Assembly: GCA_002395525.1 (NCBI GenBank) | Contig: DGXE01000005.1 | Location: 28,317-92,316, forward strand | Source: Ruminococcus sp. UBA4240 | GTDB lineage: Bacteria > Bacillota > Clostridia > Oscillospirales > Ruminococcaceae | Length of the DNA stretch: 64,000 bases | Direction of reading: 5' to 3' | In this document: positions 11,552 through 19,437 of the stretch, one piece after another | Numbering within the stretch: the first letter of the stretch is position 1 | How the letters are laid out: the number at the start of each line of letters is the position of its first letter | Notes under the pieces: model-generated | Database searches by the model: none | What the model saw: only the letters and a program-made list of their open reading frames with translations | What the model was told of the DNA's origin: nothing | Position numbers and translations under genes: made by a program

Positions 11552-11647
11552 ACAGCCAATGAGCTCTTTGATGACTGGGTGACCGCAAGAGAGGAATACT
11601 ACAGCATCGTTGATGAAGAGATAGCTGTATACAACGAGGGTGAATAA
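11552..11647 (+). pseudogene. Remnant 3' end of a second solute-binding protein gene
   Basis: About 30 codons (ANELFDDWVTAREEYY..) nearly identical in protein to the last 30 codons of the upstream gene, offset by 161 bp and ending in TAA. Most base differences are synonymous, which suggests the copy evolved under coding constraint before the rest was deleted. Similarity can be traced slightly upstream (CAGCTTTACG), interrupted by an inserted stretch of about 20 bases. There is no start codon or ribosome-binding site. Confidence 0.8.
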
Positions 11648-11753
11648 GCACTTGCGTTTGCAGGACATAGCAGACAAGATCAAATCCACATAGCTTACGC
11701 AGGCAATATCATGGCAACATGGTATTGCTTGCATTTGACAGGAGCATAACAGA

Positions 11754-12956
11754 ATGAGCAAAACACTTATAATCGGCTGCGGAGGAGTTGCCTCCGTGGT
11801 CATCCACAAATGCTGCCAGAACAGTGAGGTCTTTGATGACATCATGATAGCATCACGCACAAAGTCAAAGTGCGATGCCATCAAGGAAAAGCTGGAGGGC
11901 ACCACCAAAACGAAAATATCCACCGCAAAGGTGGATGCGGACAACGTACAGGAGCTTGTGGCCCTTATGAAGGAATACAAGCCCGACATCTGCATAAACG
12001 TGGCACTCCCCTATCAGGATCTGCACATCATGGATGCCTGCCTTGAATGCGGCGTTGACTATGTGGACACCGCCAACTACGAGCCGGAGGACACGGCAAA
12101 GTTTGAGTATTCATGGCAGTGGGCATACAGGGAGCGCTTTGAGAAGGCGGGGATAACAGCCCTTTTAGGCAGCGGCTTTGACCCGGGTGTCACAGGGGTG
12201 TTCTGCGCCTACGCACAGAAGCACTATTTCGATGAGATACACTACATCGACATCCTTGACTGCAATGCCGGGGATCACGGCTATCCCTTCGCCACCAACT
12301 TCAATCCGGAGATAAACATCCGTGAGGTCAGCGCAAAGGGCTCCTACATCGAGAACGGCAAGTGGGTGGAGACTGAACCCATGGAGATAAAGCGGGTCTA
12401 CAACTTCCCGGAGATAGGGGAAAAGGATATGTACCTGCTCCACCACGAGGAGCTGGAATCCTTAGCCCTCAACATAAAGGGCATAAAGCGGATCCGCTTC
12501 TTCATGACCTTCGGGCAGAGCTACCTCACACACCTGAAATGCCTTGAGGACGTGGGCATGACCTCCATCGAGCCCATAAACTACAACGGCATGGAGATAG
12601 TTCCCCTGCAGTTTTTAAAGGCTGTCCTCCCCGACCCCGCATCCTTGGGCCCCCGCACCAAGGGCAAGACCAACATCGGCTGCATAATGCAGGGTGTAAA
12701 GGACGGCAAGCCTGTGAACTACTATGTCTACAACGTATGCGTTCACGAGGAATGCTATGCGGAGGTAGGCTCCCAGGCCATCTCCTACACCACAGGCGTG
12801 CCTGCCATGATAGGCGCTATGATGCTCCTCACAAAGAAGTGGGACAAGCCCGGCGTACACAACATCGAGGAATTCGATCCCGATCCCTTCATGGATGCCC
12901 TGAACAAGTGGGGGCTGCCCTGGAAGGAGAGCTTTGACCCGGAATTAGTTGATTAG
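11754..12956 (+). CDS. Saccharopine dehydrogenase family, probable carboxynorspermidine/carboxyspermidine dehydrogenase
   Basis: 400 residues. The N-terminal Rossmann motif is IGCGGVASVV (residues 7-16), and the CGVDYVDTANYEPEDTA and GFDPGVTGVF segments are typical of the carboxynorspermidine synthase branch of the saccharopine dehydrogenase family. That enzyme condenses a diamine with aspartate semialdehyde using NADPH, the first step of the alternative spermidine/norspermidine route. The usual partner, a carboxynorspermidine decarboxylase, is not in the window. The stop codon TAG overlaps the first base of a heptad repeat island. The family assignment is firm; the exact substrate is inferred. 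Confidence 0.8.
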   Translation: MSKTLIIGCGGVASVVIHKCCQNSEVFDDIMIASRTKSKCDAIKEKLEGTTKTKISTAKVDADNVQELVALMKEYKPDICINVALPYQDLHIMDACLECGVDYVDTANYEPEDTAKFEYSWQWAYRERFEKAGITALLGSGFDPGVTGVFCAYAQKHYFDEIHYIDILDCNAGDHGYPFATNFNPEINIREVSAKGSYIENGKWVETEPMEIKRVYNFPEIGEKDMYLLHHEELESLALNIKGIKRIRFFMTFGQSYLTHLKCLEDVGMTSIEPINYNGMEIVPLQFLKAVLPDPASLGPRTKGKTNIGCIMQGVKDGKPVNYYVYNVCVHEECYAEVGSQAISYTTGVPAMIGAMMLLTKKWDKPGVHNIEEFDPDPFMDALNKWGLPWKESFDPELVD

Positions 12957-12985
12957 AAGCAAGAGGCAAGAAGCAAGAAGCAAGA
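12956..12985. repeat. Heptad repeat island, GAAGCAA family
   Basis: Four 7-base units (GAAGCAA, GAGGCAA, GAAGCAA, GAAGCAA) starting on the last base of the stop codon of the upstream gene. It is followed by a module containing TGACAGAGAG, CGGCGGCTG and TTCCTCTTTT that recurs after other islands. Confidence 0.85.
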
Positions 12986-13040
12986 TACTGACAGAGAGCC
13001 GGCGGCTGCCTTCCTCTTTTCGTGCATGATAGGGTCATGG

Positions 13041-13086
13041 AAACCATTCCCGCAATGCTCAAAAGGTGTTGCGGGAGGTTTTTTGC
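13041..13086 (+). terminator. Terminator downstream of the dehydrogenase gene
   Basis: A stem of TCCCGCAA with TTGCGGGA, extended by AAACC/GGTTT, followed by GGTTTTTTG. Confidence 0.85.
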
Positions 13087-13094
13087 ATTTAATG

Positions 13095-13108
13095 TGAGAA
13101 ATTTCTCA
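13095..13108. promoter_or_regulatory. Operator palindrome 1 of the reductase/TetR/hydrolase operon
   Basis: The perfect palindrome TGAGAAATTTCTCA, 8 bp upstream of the -35 box. It differs from operator 2 by one central base and probably binds the TetR protein encoded in the operon. Confidence 0.8.
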
Positions 13109-13116
13109 TATTTTGC

Positions 13117-13145
13117 TTGACATTCTGTTTTTGTTGTGATATACT
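13117..13145 (+). promoter_or_regulatory. Promoter of the reductase/TetR/hydrolase operon
   Basis: A consensus TTGACA, a 17-base spacer and TATACT, placed exactly between the two operator palindromes. Confidence 0.9.
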
Positions 13146-13150
13146 GAATG

Positions 13151-13164
13151 TGAGAAATATCTCA
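13151..13164. promoter_or_regulatory. Operator palindrome 2 of the reductase/TetR/hydrolase operon
   Basis: TGAGAAATATCTCA, 56 bp from operator 1 and 5 bp past the -10 box, covering the expected transcription start. A bound repressor here would block initiation. Confidence 0.85.
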
Positions 13165-13186
13165 TGTTTTTTGAAAGGCGGATCTT

Positions 13187-14125
13187 ATGGATATAAATGC
13201 AAAGGCAGTCATCGGCACCAACTCCTGGGGCAGCAAGGCCTACGGAAAGGCTGTCAGGGGCAGCTATGTGGAGGACAGCGTCATCAAAGAGGCAATGAAA
13301 GAGGCATCGGAGCAGGGGCTTGTCATATACGACCTTGCCCGTGACTACGGCCTTGGCAAGGCGCAGAAGATGTTCGGGGAATTTGCGGAGGAAACCGGCG
13401 GGGAATACATCATCTCCGCAAAGTACACCCCCTTTTCCCGCTACAAAAGGGGCTGTGTGCGAAAGTCACTGGAAAAGGATCTGGCGGAATTCAGGCGCAG
13501 CTATGTGGACATATACTGGCTCCATCTGCCCACGGACATAGAGGAGCATCTGGCTGAGATCATCGAGCTTTACAACGAGGGGAAGATACGCTACATAGGC
13601 ATATCCAACTTCAATATGGAGGAATGCCTGCTCGCAAAGAACATACTTGACAGGGCGGGGATACCTCTCTACGGCGTGCAGAACCATTACAGCCTTATCT
13701 CCCGTGAGTGGGAGAAAAACGGCCTGCTTGACTGGTGCAGGGAGAACGGCATCTCCTTCTGGGGGTGGGCTGTGCTTGAGGAGGGGCTGCTGACAGACCC
13801 CAGAGGCAGGAAGACCTCCCCCATGGGCTTACTTATGGGGCGGCAGATACGGAAGATGCACGAGCTCTACAAGGTGATGATAGCTGTGGCAAAGCGCCAT
13901 GACATCACCGTGGCGCAGGTGGCTCAGAGCTACTGTGCGACCAAGGGGGTAGTGCCCATATGCGGCTGCAGAAAGCCGGAGCAGGTGCGGCAGCTTGCCA
14001 AAGCGGCGGACATACGGCTCACAAGGGGCGAGATGGGAAAGCTGGAAGAGGCGGCGGACAAGTCCGGAGCAAAGGTAATGGGGCCTGATATATTCAGATT
14101 TGCCGTGCCGAAAAAGAGGAAGTAA
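13187..14125 (+). CDS. Aldo/keto reductase
   Basis: A 312-residue (beta/alpha)8-barrel NAD(P)H-dependent oxidoreductase. Recognisable parts are the start of the barrel (AVIGTNSWGSKAYG), the YDLARDYG segment with the catalytic Asp/Tyr region, the lysine in IISAKYTPF, and YVDIYWLHLP, where the usual catalytic His lies. The NADP-binding end is CGCRKPEQVRQLAKA. It is the first gene of an operon with a TetR regulator 1 bp downstream and an alpha/beta hydrolase. This layout suggests reductive and hydrolytic handling of a small molecule sensed by the regulator; the substrate is unknown. Confidence 0.9.
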   Translation: MDINAKAVIGTNSWGSKAYGKAVRGSYVEDSVIKEAMKEASEQGLVIYDLARDYGLGKAQKMFGEFAEETGGEYIISAKYTPFSRYKRGCVRKSLEKDLAEFRRSYVDIYWLHLPTDIEEHLAEIIELYNEGKIRYIGISNFNMEECLLAKNILDRAGIPLYGVQNHYSLISREWEKNGLLDWCRENGISFWGWAVLEEGLLTDPRGRKTSPMGLLMGRQIRKMHELYKVMIAVAKRHDITVAQVAQSYCATKGVVPICGCRKPEQVRQLAKAADIRLTRGEMGKLEEAADKSGAKVMGPDIFRFAVPKKRK

Positions 14126-14126
14126 T

Positions 14127-14735
14127 ATGGAAAGCAAGGCAACACCTGTACAGGCAAGATCACGGCAGACAAGGGAGAGCATTCTGGCAGCAGCTCTCTC
14201 CATGTATGAGAAAAAAGGCTACCACAGCACCACCGTTGACGAGATAGCAGCACAGGCGGGGGTCTCCACAGGCATAGCATACAGGTATTTCAAGAACAAG
14301 AAGGACATACTCCTGAATGCCATATCCTACGGGGCTGAGAATGTGGGGAGCATAGCCGGTATCAGCACCTCTCTCCCGGAGGACATAGGGGATGTAAGGG
14401 GATATATCACAGCGGTGCTGAAAGCCTTTGAGGACTTTCACGAAAAGTACCGTGACATACACGAAGAGCTGGAGGGCTTGCAGCACACGGACAATGATGT
14501 GCGGCTGCTGTACAGCAAAATAACCGAGGAGAAGATGAAGGGCGTCGCCGCAGGCCTTGGGAGGCTCCTTGGGAATGACTGCCACATCCGGGAGCGGGCA
14601 TATGCGGCAATAGGCATAATGGAGCAGCACTGCCACACCTGCATGAACAGCGGCATACACGGCCTTGACACGGATGTCATGCGGGAAATGGCGGCAGATG
14701 CGGTGCTTTGTATACTTAAAAGGAGCAGAAAATGA
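14127..14735 (+). CDS. TetR/AcrR-family transcriptional regulator
   Basis: 202 residues, starting at 14127 where GAGGAAG precedes the ATG. The N-terminal DNA-binding domain has a classic TetR helix-turn-helix (TTVDEIAAQAGVSTGIAYRYF, about residues 33-53) followed by KNKKDILL. The C-terminal ligand domain is divergent, as usual. Since the operon promoter is bracketed by two matching palindromes, it most likely represses its own operon and is released by a ligand. It overlaps the next gene by four bases (ATGA). Confidence 0.92.
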   Translation: MESKATPVQARSRQTRESILAAALSMYEKKGYHSTTVDEIAAQAGVSTGIAYRYFKNKKDILLNAISYGAENVGSIAGISTSLPEDIGDVRGYITAVLKAFEDFHEKYRDIHEELEGLQHTDNDVRLLYSKITEEKMKGVAAGLGRLLGNDCHIRERAYAAIGIMEQHCHTCMNSGIHGLDTDVMREMAADAVLCILKRSRK

Positions 14736-15652
14736 AGGGTGAATATTTCTACACGGAGAAGGACGGCTTTTACGGGGCATATTACCCGAATACCGCCGCA
14801 AGTGAAAAGGGCATCATACTGATGTTGGGGGACAAGGTGGATGACCTTATGGTGAAGGCAGGGGTGAAGTGGCTGCACAAGAACGGATGCAATGTGCTTG
14901 CCGTGACCTCGGACACAAAGGACTACTCCTTCCACGATTATCCCATTGAGAGCTTTGAAAGGGCGATAGACGTACTAAAGAGCAAGGGCAATACCAAATT
15001 CGGCATCATGGGGGCATCCACCACGGCTATGATAGCCCTTGCTGCGGCATCCTACATTCCGGACATCACGCTGACCTTTGCATTTTCCCCCTCGGACTTT
15101 ATTATGGAGGGCTTCTACCGTGACGGCCTTGACGGAGCAAAGGAGCGGCCGGGGGACAATGAATCCACCCTTTCCTACAAGGGGGAGAGCCTGCCCTATC
15201 TGCCCTATGCCTACCGCCACCCGGAATACTGGCAGAAGCTGAAGGAGGAGGCAAAGCGCAGGGGAGATATGGCTGCCGCAAGGGATATGTTCGACCTTTC
15301 GGAAAAGCTCACTCCTGTGACGGAGGATATGAAGATCAAGGTGGAGAGGATAAAGGGGAAGGTGGTATTCATCGGGGCGCAGGATGATTCCCTGTGGGAC
15401 ACCTGCCGCTACATAGACAGGATGTGTGACAGACTCAAAGCAATGCCCCACGAATGCAGGTACGCTAAACTCACCTATGAGTACGGCTCTCATTTAGTGT
15501 TCCCCCAGTCCATGCTTGACGGCGTAATGCCCTTTGGCACAACGCAGCTGTTGAAATTCACATTCCGCACCCTCAAAGAGCACCCCGCAGAGTGCAGGAG
15601 GACACGGATAAGCATAGACAAGCAGCTCACAAAGGTCATCGCCGAATGGTGA
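14732..15652 (+). CDS. Alpha/beta hydrolase (acyl-CoA thioester hydrolase/BAAT C-terminal type)
   Basis: A 306-residue alpha/beta hydrolase resembling the C-terminal domain of bile-acid-CoA:amino acid N-acyltransferase and acyl-CoA thioesterases. The nucleophile elbow is GASTTA (Ser near residue 92), the acid is likely in GAQDDSLWD, and the base is the His in YGSHLVFP. A cytosolic thioesterase or esterase is expected, since there is no signal peptide. It is translationally coupled to the TetR gene and ends the operon at a strong terminator. Confidence 0.8.
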   Translation: MKGEYFYTEKDGFYGAYYPNTAASEKGIILMLGDKVDDLMVKAGVKWLHKNGCNVLAVTSDTKDYSFHDYPIESFERAIDVLKSKGNTKFGIMGASTTAMIALAAASYIPDITLTFAFSPSDFIMEGFYRDGLDGAKERPGDNESTLSYKGESLPYLPYAYRHPEYWQKLKEEAKRRGDMAAARDMFDLSEKLTPVTEDMKIKVERIKGKVVFIGAQDDSLWDTCRYIDRMCDRLKAMPHECRYAKLTYEYGSHLVFPQSMLDGVMPFGTTQLLKFTFRTLKEHPAECRRTRISIDKQLTKVIAEW

Positions 15653-15677
15653 ACCCCACAGTATAACATGGGCACAC

Positions 15678-15710
15678 AACAGCAGGGAGAAATCTCCTTG
15701 CTGTTTTTTT
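15678..15710 (+). terminator. Terminator of the TetR operon
   Basis: A stem of AACAGCAGGGAGA with TCTCCTTGCTGTT (one wobble position), then a run of seven T. Confidence 0.9.
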
Positions 15711-15764
15711 GCTCAGAAGTCTGTACATTTTGCACAAACATGAACAGGCAATGCAGCAGTTTGT

Positions 15765-15829
15765 AAAAATGTGAAACTTGCAGTGAAGTCCGTTACTGAC
15801 GGTACTTCGTGAACAGGTTTCACATTTTT
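15765..15829. repeat. Long inverted repeat with GTGAAAC ends upstream of the phage module
   Basis: A 13-bp perfect inverted repeat (AAAAATGTGAAAC at 15765-15777, GTTTCACATTTTT at 15817-15829) with further imperfect pairing inside (TGAAGT/ACTTC). The GTGAAA half-site recurs at 15891-15898, 15926-15933 and in the operator at 15969-16003. It may be an operator array, a terminator or a recombination end. Confidence 0.7.
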
Positions 15830-15939
15830 TCTTGGAGAACACATTAAAAGCCAAAGCAGTGCAGATACGGACCGGGAGTGGATCCGGTGGATGTGAAACA
15901 AGTTTGTGGATTCTGACGTATTATTTTTCACATTTTCTC

Positions 15940-15968
15940 TTGACAAATGAAATTTCATGTGATATACT
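15940..15968 (+). promoter_or_regulatory. Promoter of the phage-derived module
   Basis: A consensus TTGACA, a 17-base spacer and TATACT. The spacer holds a small palindrome (ATGAAATTTCAT), and operator-like repeats follow directly. Confidence 0.88.
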
Positions 15969-16003
15969 GTGAAACAACATCAGGCGTTTCACATGATGTG
16001 AAA
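15969..16003. promoter_or_regulatory. Operator of the phage-derived module
   Basis: Two overlapping palindromes: GTGAAAC, ten bases, GTTTCAC (15969-15992), and TTTCACAT-G-ATGTGAAA (15987-16003). They cover the transcription start and leader, so a repressor bound here would silence the capsid genes. No repressor gene is present in the module. Confidence 0.8.
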
Positions 16004-16019
16004 TGCAAAAGGAGGAATT

Positions 16020-16346
16020 ATGACGAAGATAACAGACAAAAAGCTGCTGGATGTGCTTTCGGCGGTGGCATTTGCGGACTTCACCGACTATGTTCACATC
16101 GACCCGGGGGAGAACGGTCCCGTTCTGACCGTCAACACCACAGAGGGGCTTTCCCGCCCCAAAAGGCTTGCGGTAGCCGCCATAAAGGCGGGGACAAGGG
16201 GGATAGAGGTGAAACTCTACGACAGATTGAAGGCAGTTGAGATGCTGGCAAGATTCACAGGCCTGTTTGCGGACAAGGGGGAGGAGCCCTCCCTTGATGC
16301 CCTTATGGCTGCCCTTGAGGAAGCGGAGGGTGACAATGCTGACTGA
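16020..16346 (+). CDS. Phage terminase small subunit-like protein
   Basis: 108 residues, with GGAGG 5 bases before the ATG. It is placed directly before the terminase large subunit and overlaps it by 11 bases, the normal position and size of the small subunit that recognises the packaging site. The sequence (KITDKKLLDVLSAVAFADFTDYVHI.., ending in a helical acidic tail) has no motif certain on its own, so context carries much of the call. Confidence 0.7.
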   Translation: MTKITDKKLLDVLSAVAFADFTDYVHIDPGENGPVLTVNTTEGLSRPKRLAVAAIKAGTRGIEVKLYDRLKAVEMLARFTGLFADKGEEPSLDALMAALEEAEGDNAD

Positions 16347-17574
16347 GAAGCAGCGCAGAGTGCTGCACGACACCCTGTCCGCCCCTGCCCGCTGGAACAT
16401 AAGCGTAGGGGCGGTGAGGTCGGGGAAGACCTACCTTGACTTCTTCCGCATACCCGCCCGCATAATCAGGGCTGACAGGGCAGGGGGCATTGCCATCATC
16501 GGCAACACTGCCTCCACGGTGGAAAGGAACATACTCGCCCCCATGAGGCAGATACACGGGGAAAGGCTCGTGGGGCGAGTAGGAAAGGGCGGGGCGGCAA
16601 GGCTCTTCGGCAGGGATGTTCTGGTGCTGGGTGCCTATCAGAAAGGCTGTGCAGCTCGCCTGCAGGGCATGAGCCTTTCCTACTGCTACGGGGATGAGAT
16701 CACCACCTGGGACAAGGACGTGTTTGAAATGGTAAAGTCCCGTCTCGGCCGCTCCACCTCCGTATTTGACGGCTCCTGCAATCCCGCCTCCCCCTTCCAC
16801 TGGTTCAAGCGCTTTCTCGATGAGGAGGAGGGGAAGGGGGCGAAGGTCACCTGTTTCACCATAGATGACAATGAATTTCTGCCTCCCGCCTTTGTGGAAG
16901 CCCTTAAACACGAATACGCAGGCAGCGTATGGTATGACAGGTTCATCCTGGGGAAATGGACAGCCGCAGACGGCAGCATCTACACGAAAATATCCGCAAA
17001 GCCCTCGGACTTTCTCACATCGGCGGTGCCGGAGATAATCGCCTGCGACATGGGGGTAGATTTCGGCGGGAACGGCTCTGCCACAGCATTTGCTCTGACG
17101 GGCTACACAAGGGGCTATGCACAGGTCATCACCCTTGATGAGTACTATCGGAAGGGGAACATCTCCCCTGCGGAGCTTGAGCGTGACTTTGCGGACTTTG
17201 TGCGAAGGGCAAGGGAAAAATACCCTCTGCGGGACGTATACTGCGACAGCGCCGAGCAGCTCCTCATCAGGGGGCTGGACAACACCGTGCGCAGACAGGG
17301 CTTAGGGGTGCAGATACACAATGCAAGGAAGTACCCTGTCAACGAGCGCATACGCTTCTACACCGCTTTGCAGGGCAGCGGGAGATACTTTCTCCTCCCC
17401 CACTGTGAACACACGCTGCAGGCCTTCTGTGAGGCGGTGTGGGACGGAGAAAACCGCCTTGACAACGGCAGCACCAACATCGACAGTCTTGATGCACAGG
17501 AATATTCCACAGAGCGCAGGATGAAGGAGATACTTGACACAAGACCTATGTCCGCCCCCGCCGAGGGGGCATGA
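16336..17574 (+). CDS. terL: Phage terminase large subunit
   Basis: 412 residues. The DNA-packaging motor ATPase and nuclease: the N-terminal ATPase has the Walker A-like GAVRSGKTYLDFF (residues 25-37) and the Walker B-type LSYCYGDEIT; the C-terminal RNase H-like nuclease begins with CDMGVDFGG and contains VYCDSAEQ with its acidic residues. The start at 16336 has GGAGGGTG three bases upstream. The length is normal and the frame intact, so the motor looks functional. Confidence 0.93.
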   Translation: MLTEKQRRVLHDTLSAPARWNISVGAVRSGKTYLDFFRIPARIIRADRAGGIAIIGNTASTVERNILAPMRQIHGERLVGRVGKGGAARLFGRDVLVLGAYQKGCAARLQGMSLSYCYGDEITTWDKDVFEMVKSRLGRSTSVFDGSCNPASPFHWFKRFLDEEEGKGAKVTCFTIDDNEFLPPAFVEALKHEYAGSVWYDRFILGKWTAADGSIYTKISAKPSDFLTSAVPEIIACDMGVDFGGNGSATAFALTGYTRGYAQVITLDEYYRKGNISPAELERDFADFVRRAREKYPLRDVYCDSAEQLLIRGLDNTVRRQGLGVQIHNARKYPVNERIRFYTALQGSGRYFLLPHCEHTLQAFCEAVWDGENRLDNGSTNIDSLDAQEYSTERRMKEILDTRPMSAPAEGA

Positions 17575-17585
17575 AGGGAGCAGGA

Positions 17586-18926
17586 ATGAGCTTTTGCAGA
17601 CAGATAACCGCCGCCTTCGGGGATATACTCCCCCGCCGGGCGGCAGAATACGAGGAGCGTATACAGCTTTACGGTGACATCCTTGTGGGTCAGCCACCCT
17701 GGGGCTATACAAAAAAGTCGGGGCTCTACGGACGGGGGGAAAGGCGCATATCCCGCCTTGGCTGTGCGGATGCCCTGTGTACCGCCTATGCCGCCCTGCT
17801 CTTTGCAACACAGGCAGATATATACCTTTCCGACCCGGCTGCACAGACCTTTGTGAATGAGGTGCTGCAGAAATGCGGCTTCTGGGAGGCGATGCCCTCC
17901 TTTGTGGCACGCTGTTGCGCCTACGGCACCGGGGCTGTGAGAGGGTACCTTGACAAGGGAGAGGTACGCCTTGACTTTGCGGATGCGGTGTGCTTCATGC
18001 CCGTAAAGCGCCGTGACGGCATGGTGACAGAGGGGGTTTTCCGCAGCGGGGTGCGGATAGGGGGACATGACCTTGTGCTGCTGGAAAGGTACAGCTTTGA
18101 CGGCACCATGCACATCGAAAGAGCACTCCTTGACCCTGTGAGGAACAGGAGATCCCCTGTTTCCTCGGCGGGACTGGGGGAGACTACCGAGGCACAGCTT
18201 ATGTATCCCGCCTTTGCGGTGTACCGCCCCTGCGGCACACAGTTCGGGGACAGCCCCTTCGGGGAGAGCCTGTACGGAGGCTGCACCGACACCCTCAAAG
18301 CCATAGATACCGTGTTTGACAGCTTTTCAAGGGAGTTTGTGCTGGGGCGCAAGAGGATCATCGTTCCCTCATCATGCATACGCACCGTAGTTGACCCGGA
18401 CACCGGGAAGGTCAGCCGCTATTTTGACACGGATGACGAGGTTTATCAGGCGCTCAAATGCGATGAGGAGCAGGATCTGAAGATCACCGACAACACCACC
18501 CAGCTGCGTGTGACGGAGCACATAGATGCCCTCAACTCCCTGCTTGACATACTCTGCTTCCAGACGGGGCTGTCCTCGGGCACCCTTTCCTTTGCGGGGA
18601 ACACGGGGCTGCGCACAGCCGCTGAGGTCAAGAGTATGGAGAGCCGCACGGAGCTTACCATGCAGCAGGGCAGGGCGCTGTTAGCCGAGCTCATTGAGGG
18701 GGCTGTAAAGGCGGTCATGGCGCTGGGTGCAGCTGTGGGGCAGTGCAGCCTTTGCGATGTGCGCATATCCTTCTCTGACACGAAAACCAGAGACAGGGGG
18801 GAGGTGATCGACGAGAACATCCGCCTGTATCAGGCGGGACTCATCTCCCGCAGGCAGGCACTAATGGCTGTATACGACTGCTCACCGGAGGAAGCCGACA
18901 GACTGGAAAGGGAGATCAAAACTTAA
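17586..18926 (+). CDS. Phage portal protein
   Basis: About 446 residues, or 451 if it starts at the ATG at 17571 that overlaps the terminase stop; the 17586 ATG has the better site (GGGAGCAGG). The portal ring is the DNA gate of the capsid and docks the terminase. Supporting features are its position after terL, its size, and typical segments (GTQFGDSPFGESLYGG, DALNSLLDILCFQTGLSSGTLSF, KSMESRTELTMQQGRALLAELI). The C-terminal part and downstream sequence are duplicated in tandem. Confidence 0.88.
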   Translation: MSFCRQITAAFGDILPRRAAEYEERIQLYGDILVGQPPWGYTKKSGLYGRGERRISRLGCADALCTAYAALLFATQADIYLSDPAAQTFVNEVLQKCGFWEAMPSFVARCCAYGTGAVRGYLDKGEVRLDFADAVCFMPVKRRDGMVTEGVFRSGVRIGGHDLVLLERYSFDGTMHIERALLDPVRNRRSPVSSAGLGETTEAQLMYPAFAVYRPCGTQFGDSPFGESLYGGCTDTLKAIDTVFDSFSREFVLGRKRIIVPSSCIRTVVDPDTGKVSRYFDTDDEVYQALKCDEEQDLKITDNTTQLRVTEHIDALNSLLDILCFQTGLSSGTLSFAGNTGLRTAAEVKSMESRTELTMQQGRALLAELIEGAVKAVMALGAAVGQCSLCDVRISFSDTKTRDRGEVIDENIRLYQAGLISRRQALMAVYDCSPEEADRLEREIKT

Positions 18927-19077
18927 AAGAAGACAAGTCAGGAGCGAGAAGATCAAGTTGACGGCTTGTAAAGTCAGCAAACTGTTTGCATCAAACCGCT
19001 GTTCAGCAGAGGAAATCAGGATACCAGTTCCCCGTCGATCTTGCCTCTTGCTTCTTGCATCTTGCTTCTATCAGCAG
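18731..19077 (+). repeat. Tandem duplication, unit 1 (347 bp)
   Basis: Contains the last 65 or so codons of the portal gene, the following intergenic sequence and a heptad island. It is nearly identical to 19078-19424, with only scattered substitutions. Confidence 0.92.
19041..19068. repeat. Heptad repeat island inside duplication unit 1
   Basis: TTGCCTC, TTGCTTC, TTGCATC, TTGCTTC: the complement of the GAAGCAA family. The copy in unit 2 is at 19388-19415. Confidence 0.85.
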
Positions 19078-19078
19078 A

Positions 19079-19273
19079 GCTGTGGGGCAGTGCAGCCTGT
19101 GCGATGTGCGCATATCCTTCTCTGACACGAAAACCAGAGACAGGGGGGAGGTGATCGACGAGAACATCCGCCTGTATCAGGCGGGGCTCATCTCCCGCAG
19201 GCAGGCACTCATGGCTGTATACGACTGCTCCCCGGAGGAAGCCGAAAGAATGGAAAGGGAGATCAAAACTTAA
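19079..19273 (+). pseudogene. Duplicated C-terminal fragment of the portal gene
   Basis: About 64 codons matching the portal C-terminus (AVGQCSLCDVRISFSD.. to ..EREIKT) with a few changes, such as Asp to Glu and Leu to Met near the end. The frame can be entered from an ATG at 18986 in the intergenic part of unit 1, but no ribosome-binding site is evident. It is most likely a non-functional by-product of the duplication. Confidence 0.8.
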
Positions 19274-19387
19274 AAGAAGACAAGTCAGGAGCGAGAAGAT
19301 CAAGTTGACGGCTTGTAAAGTCAGCAAACTGTTTGCATCAAACCGCTGTTCAGCAGAGGAAATCAGGATACCAGTTCCCCGTCGATC

Positions 19388-19415
19388 TTGCCTCTTGCTT
19401 CTTGCCTCTTGCTTC
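19388..19415. repeat. Heptad repeat island inside duplication unit 2
   Basis: TTGCCTC, TTGCTTC, TTGCCTC, TTGCTTC. It differs from the unit 1 copy in one position, so one of the two copies has changed since the duplication. Confidence 0.85.
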
Positions 19416-19437
19416 TATCAGCTGAAAGGAGAATAAT

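Larger units (their letters stand above)
19078..19424 (+). repeat. Tandem duplication, unit 2 (347 bp)
   Basis: The second copy, joined head-to-tail to unit 1 at an AGC triplet. Its frame still encodes the portal C-terminus without stops, which suggests a recent event. Confidence 0.92.

Noticed and set aside
18986..19273. A functional small gene encoding the 95-residue portal-like protein
   Set aside because: It is produced by the tandem duplication, starts in intergenic sequence and has no ribosome-binding site.
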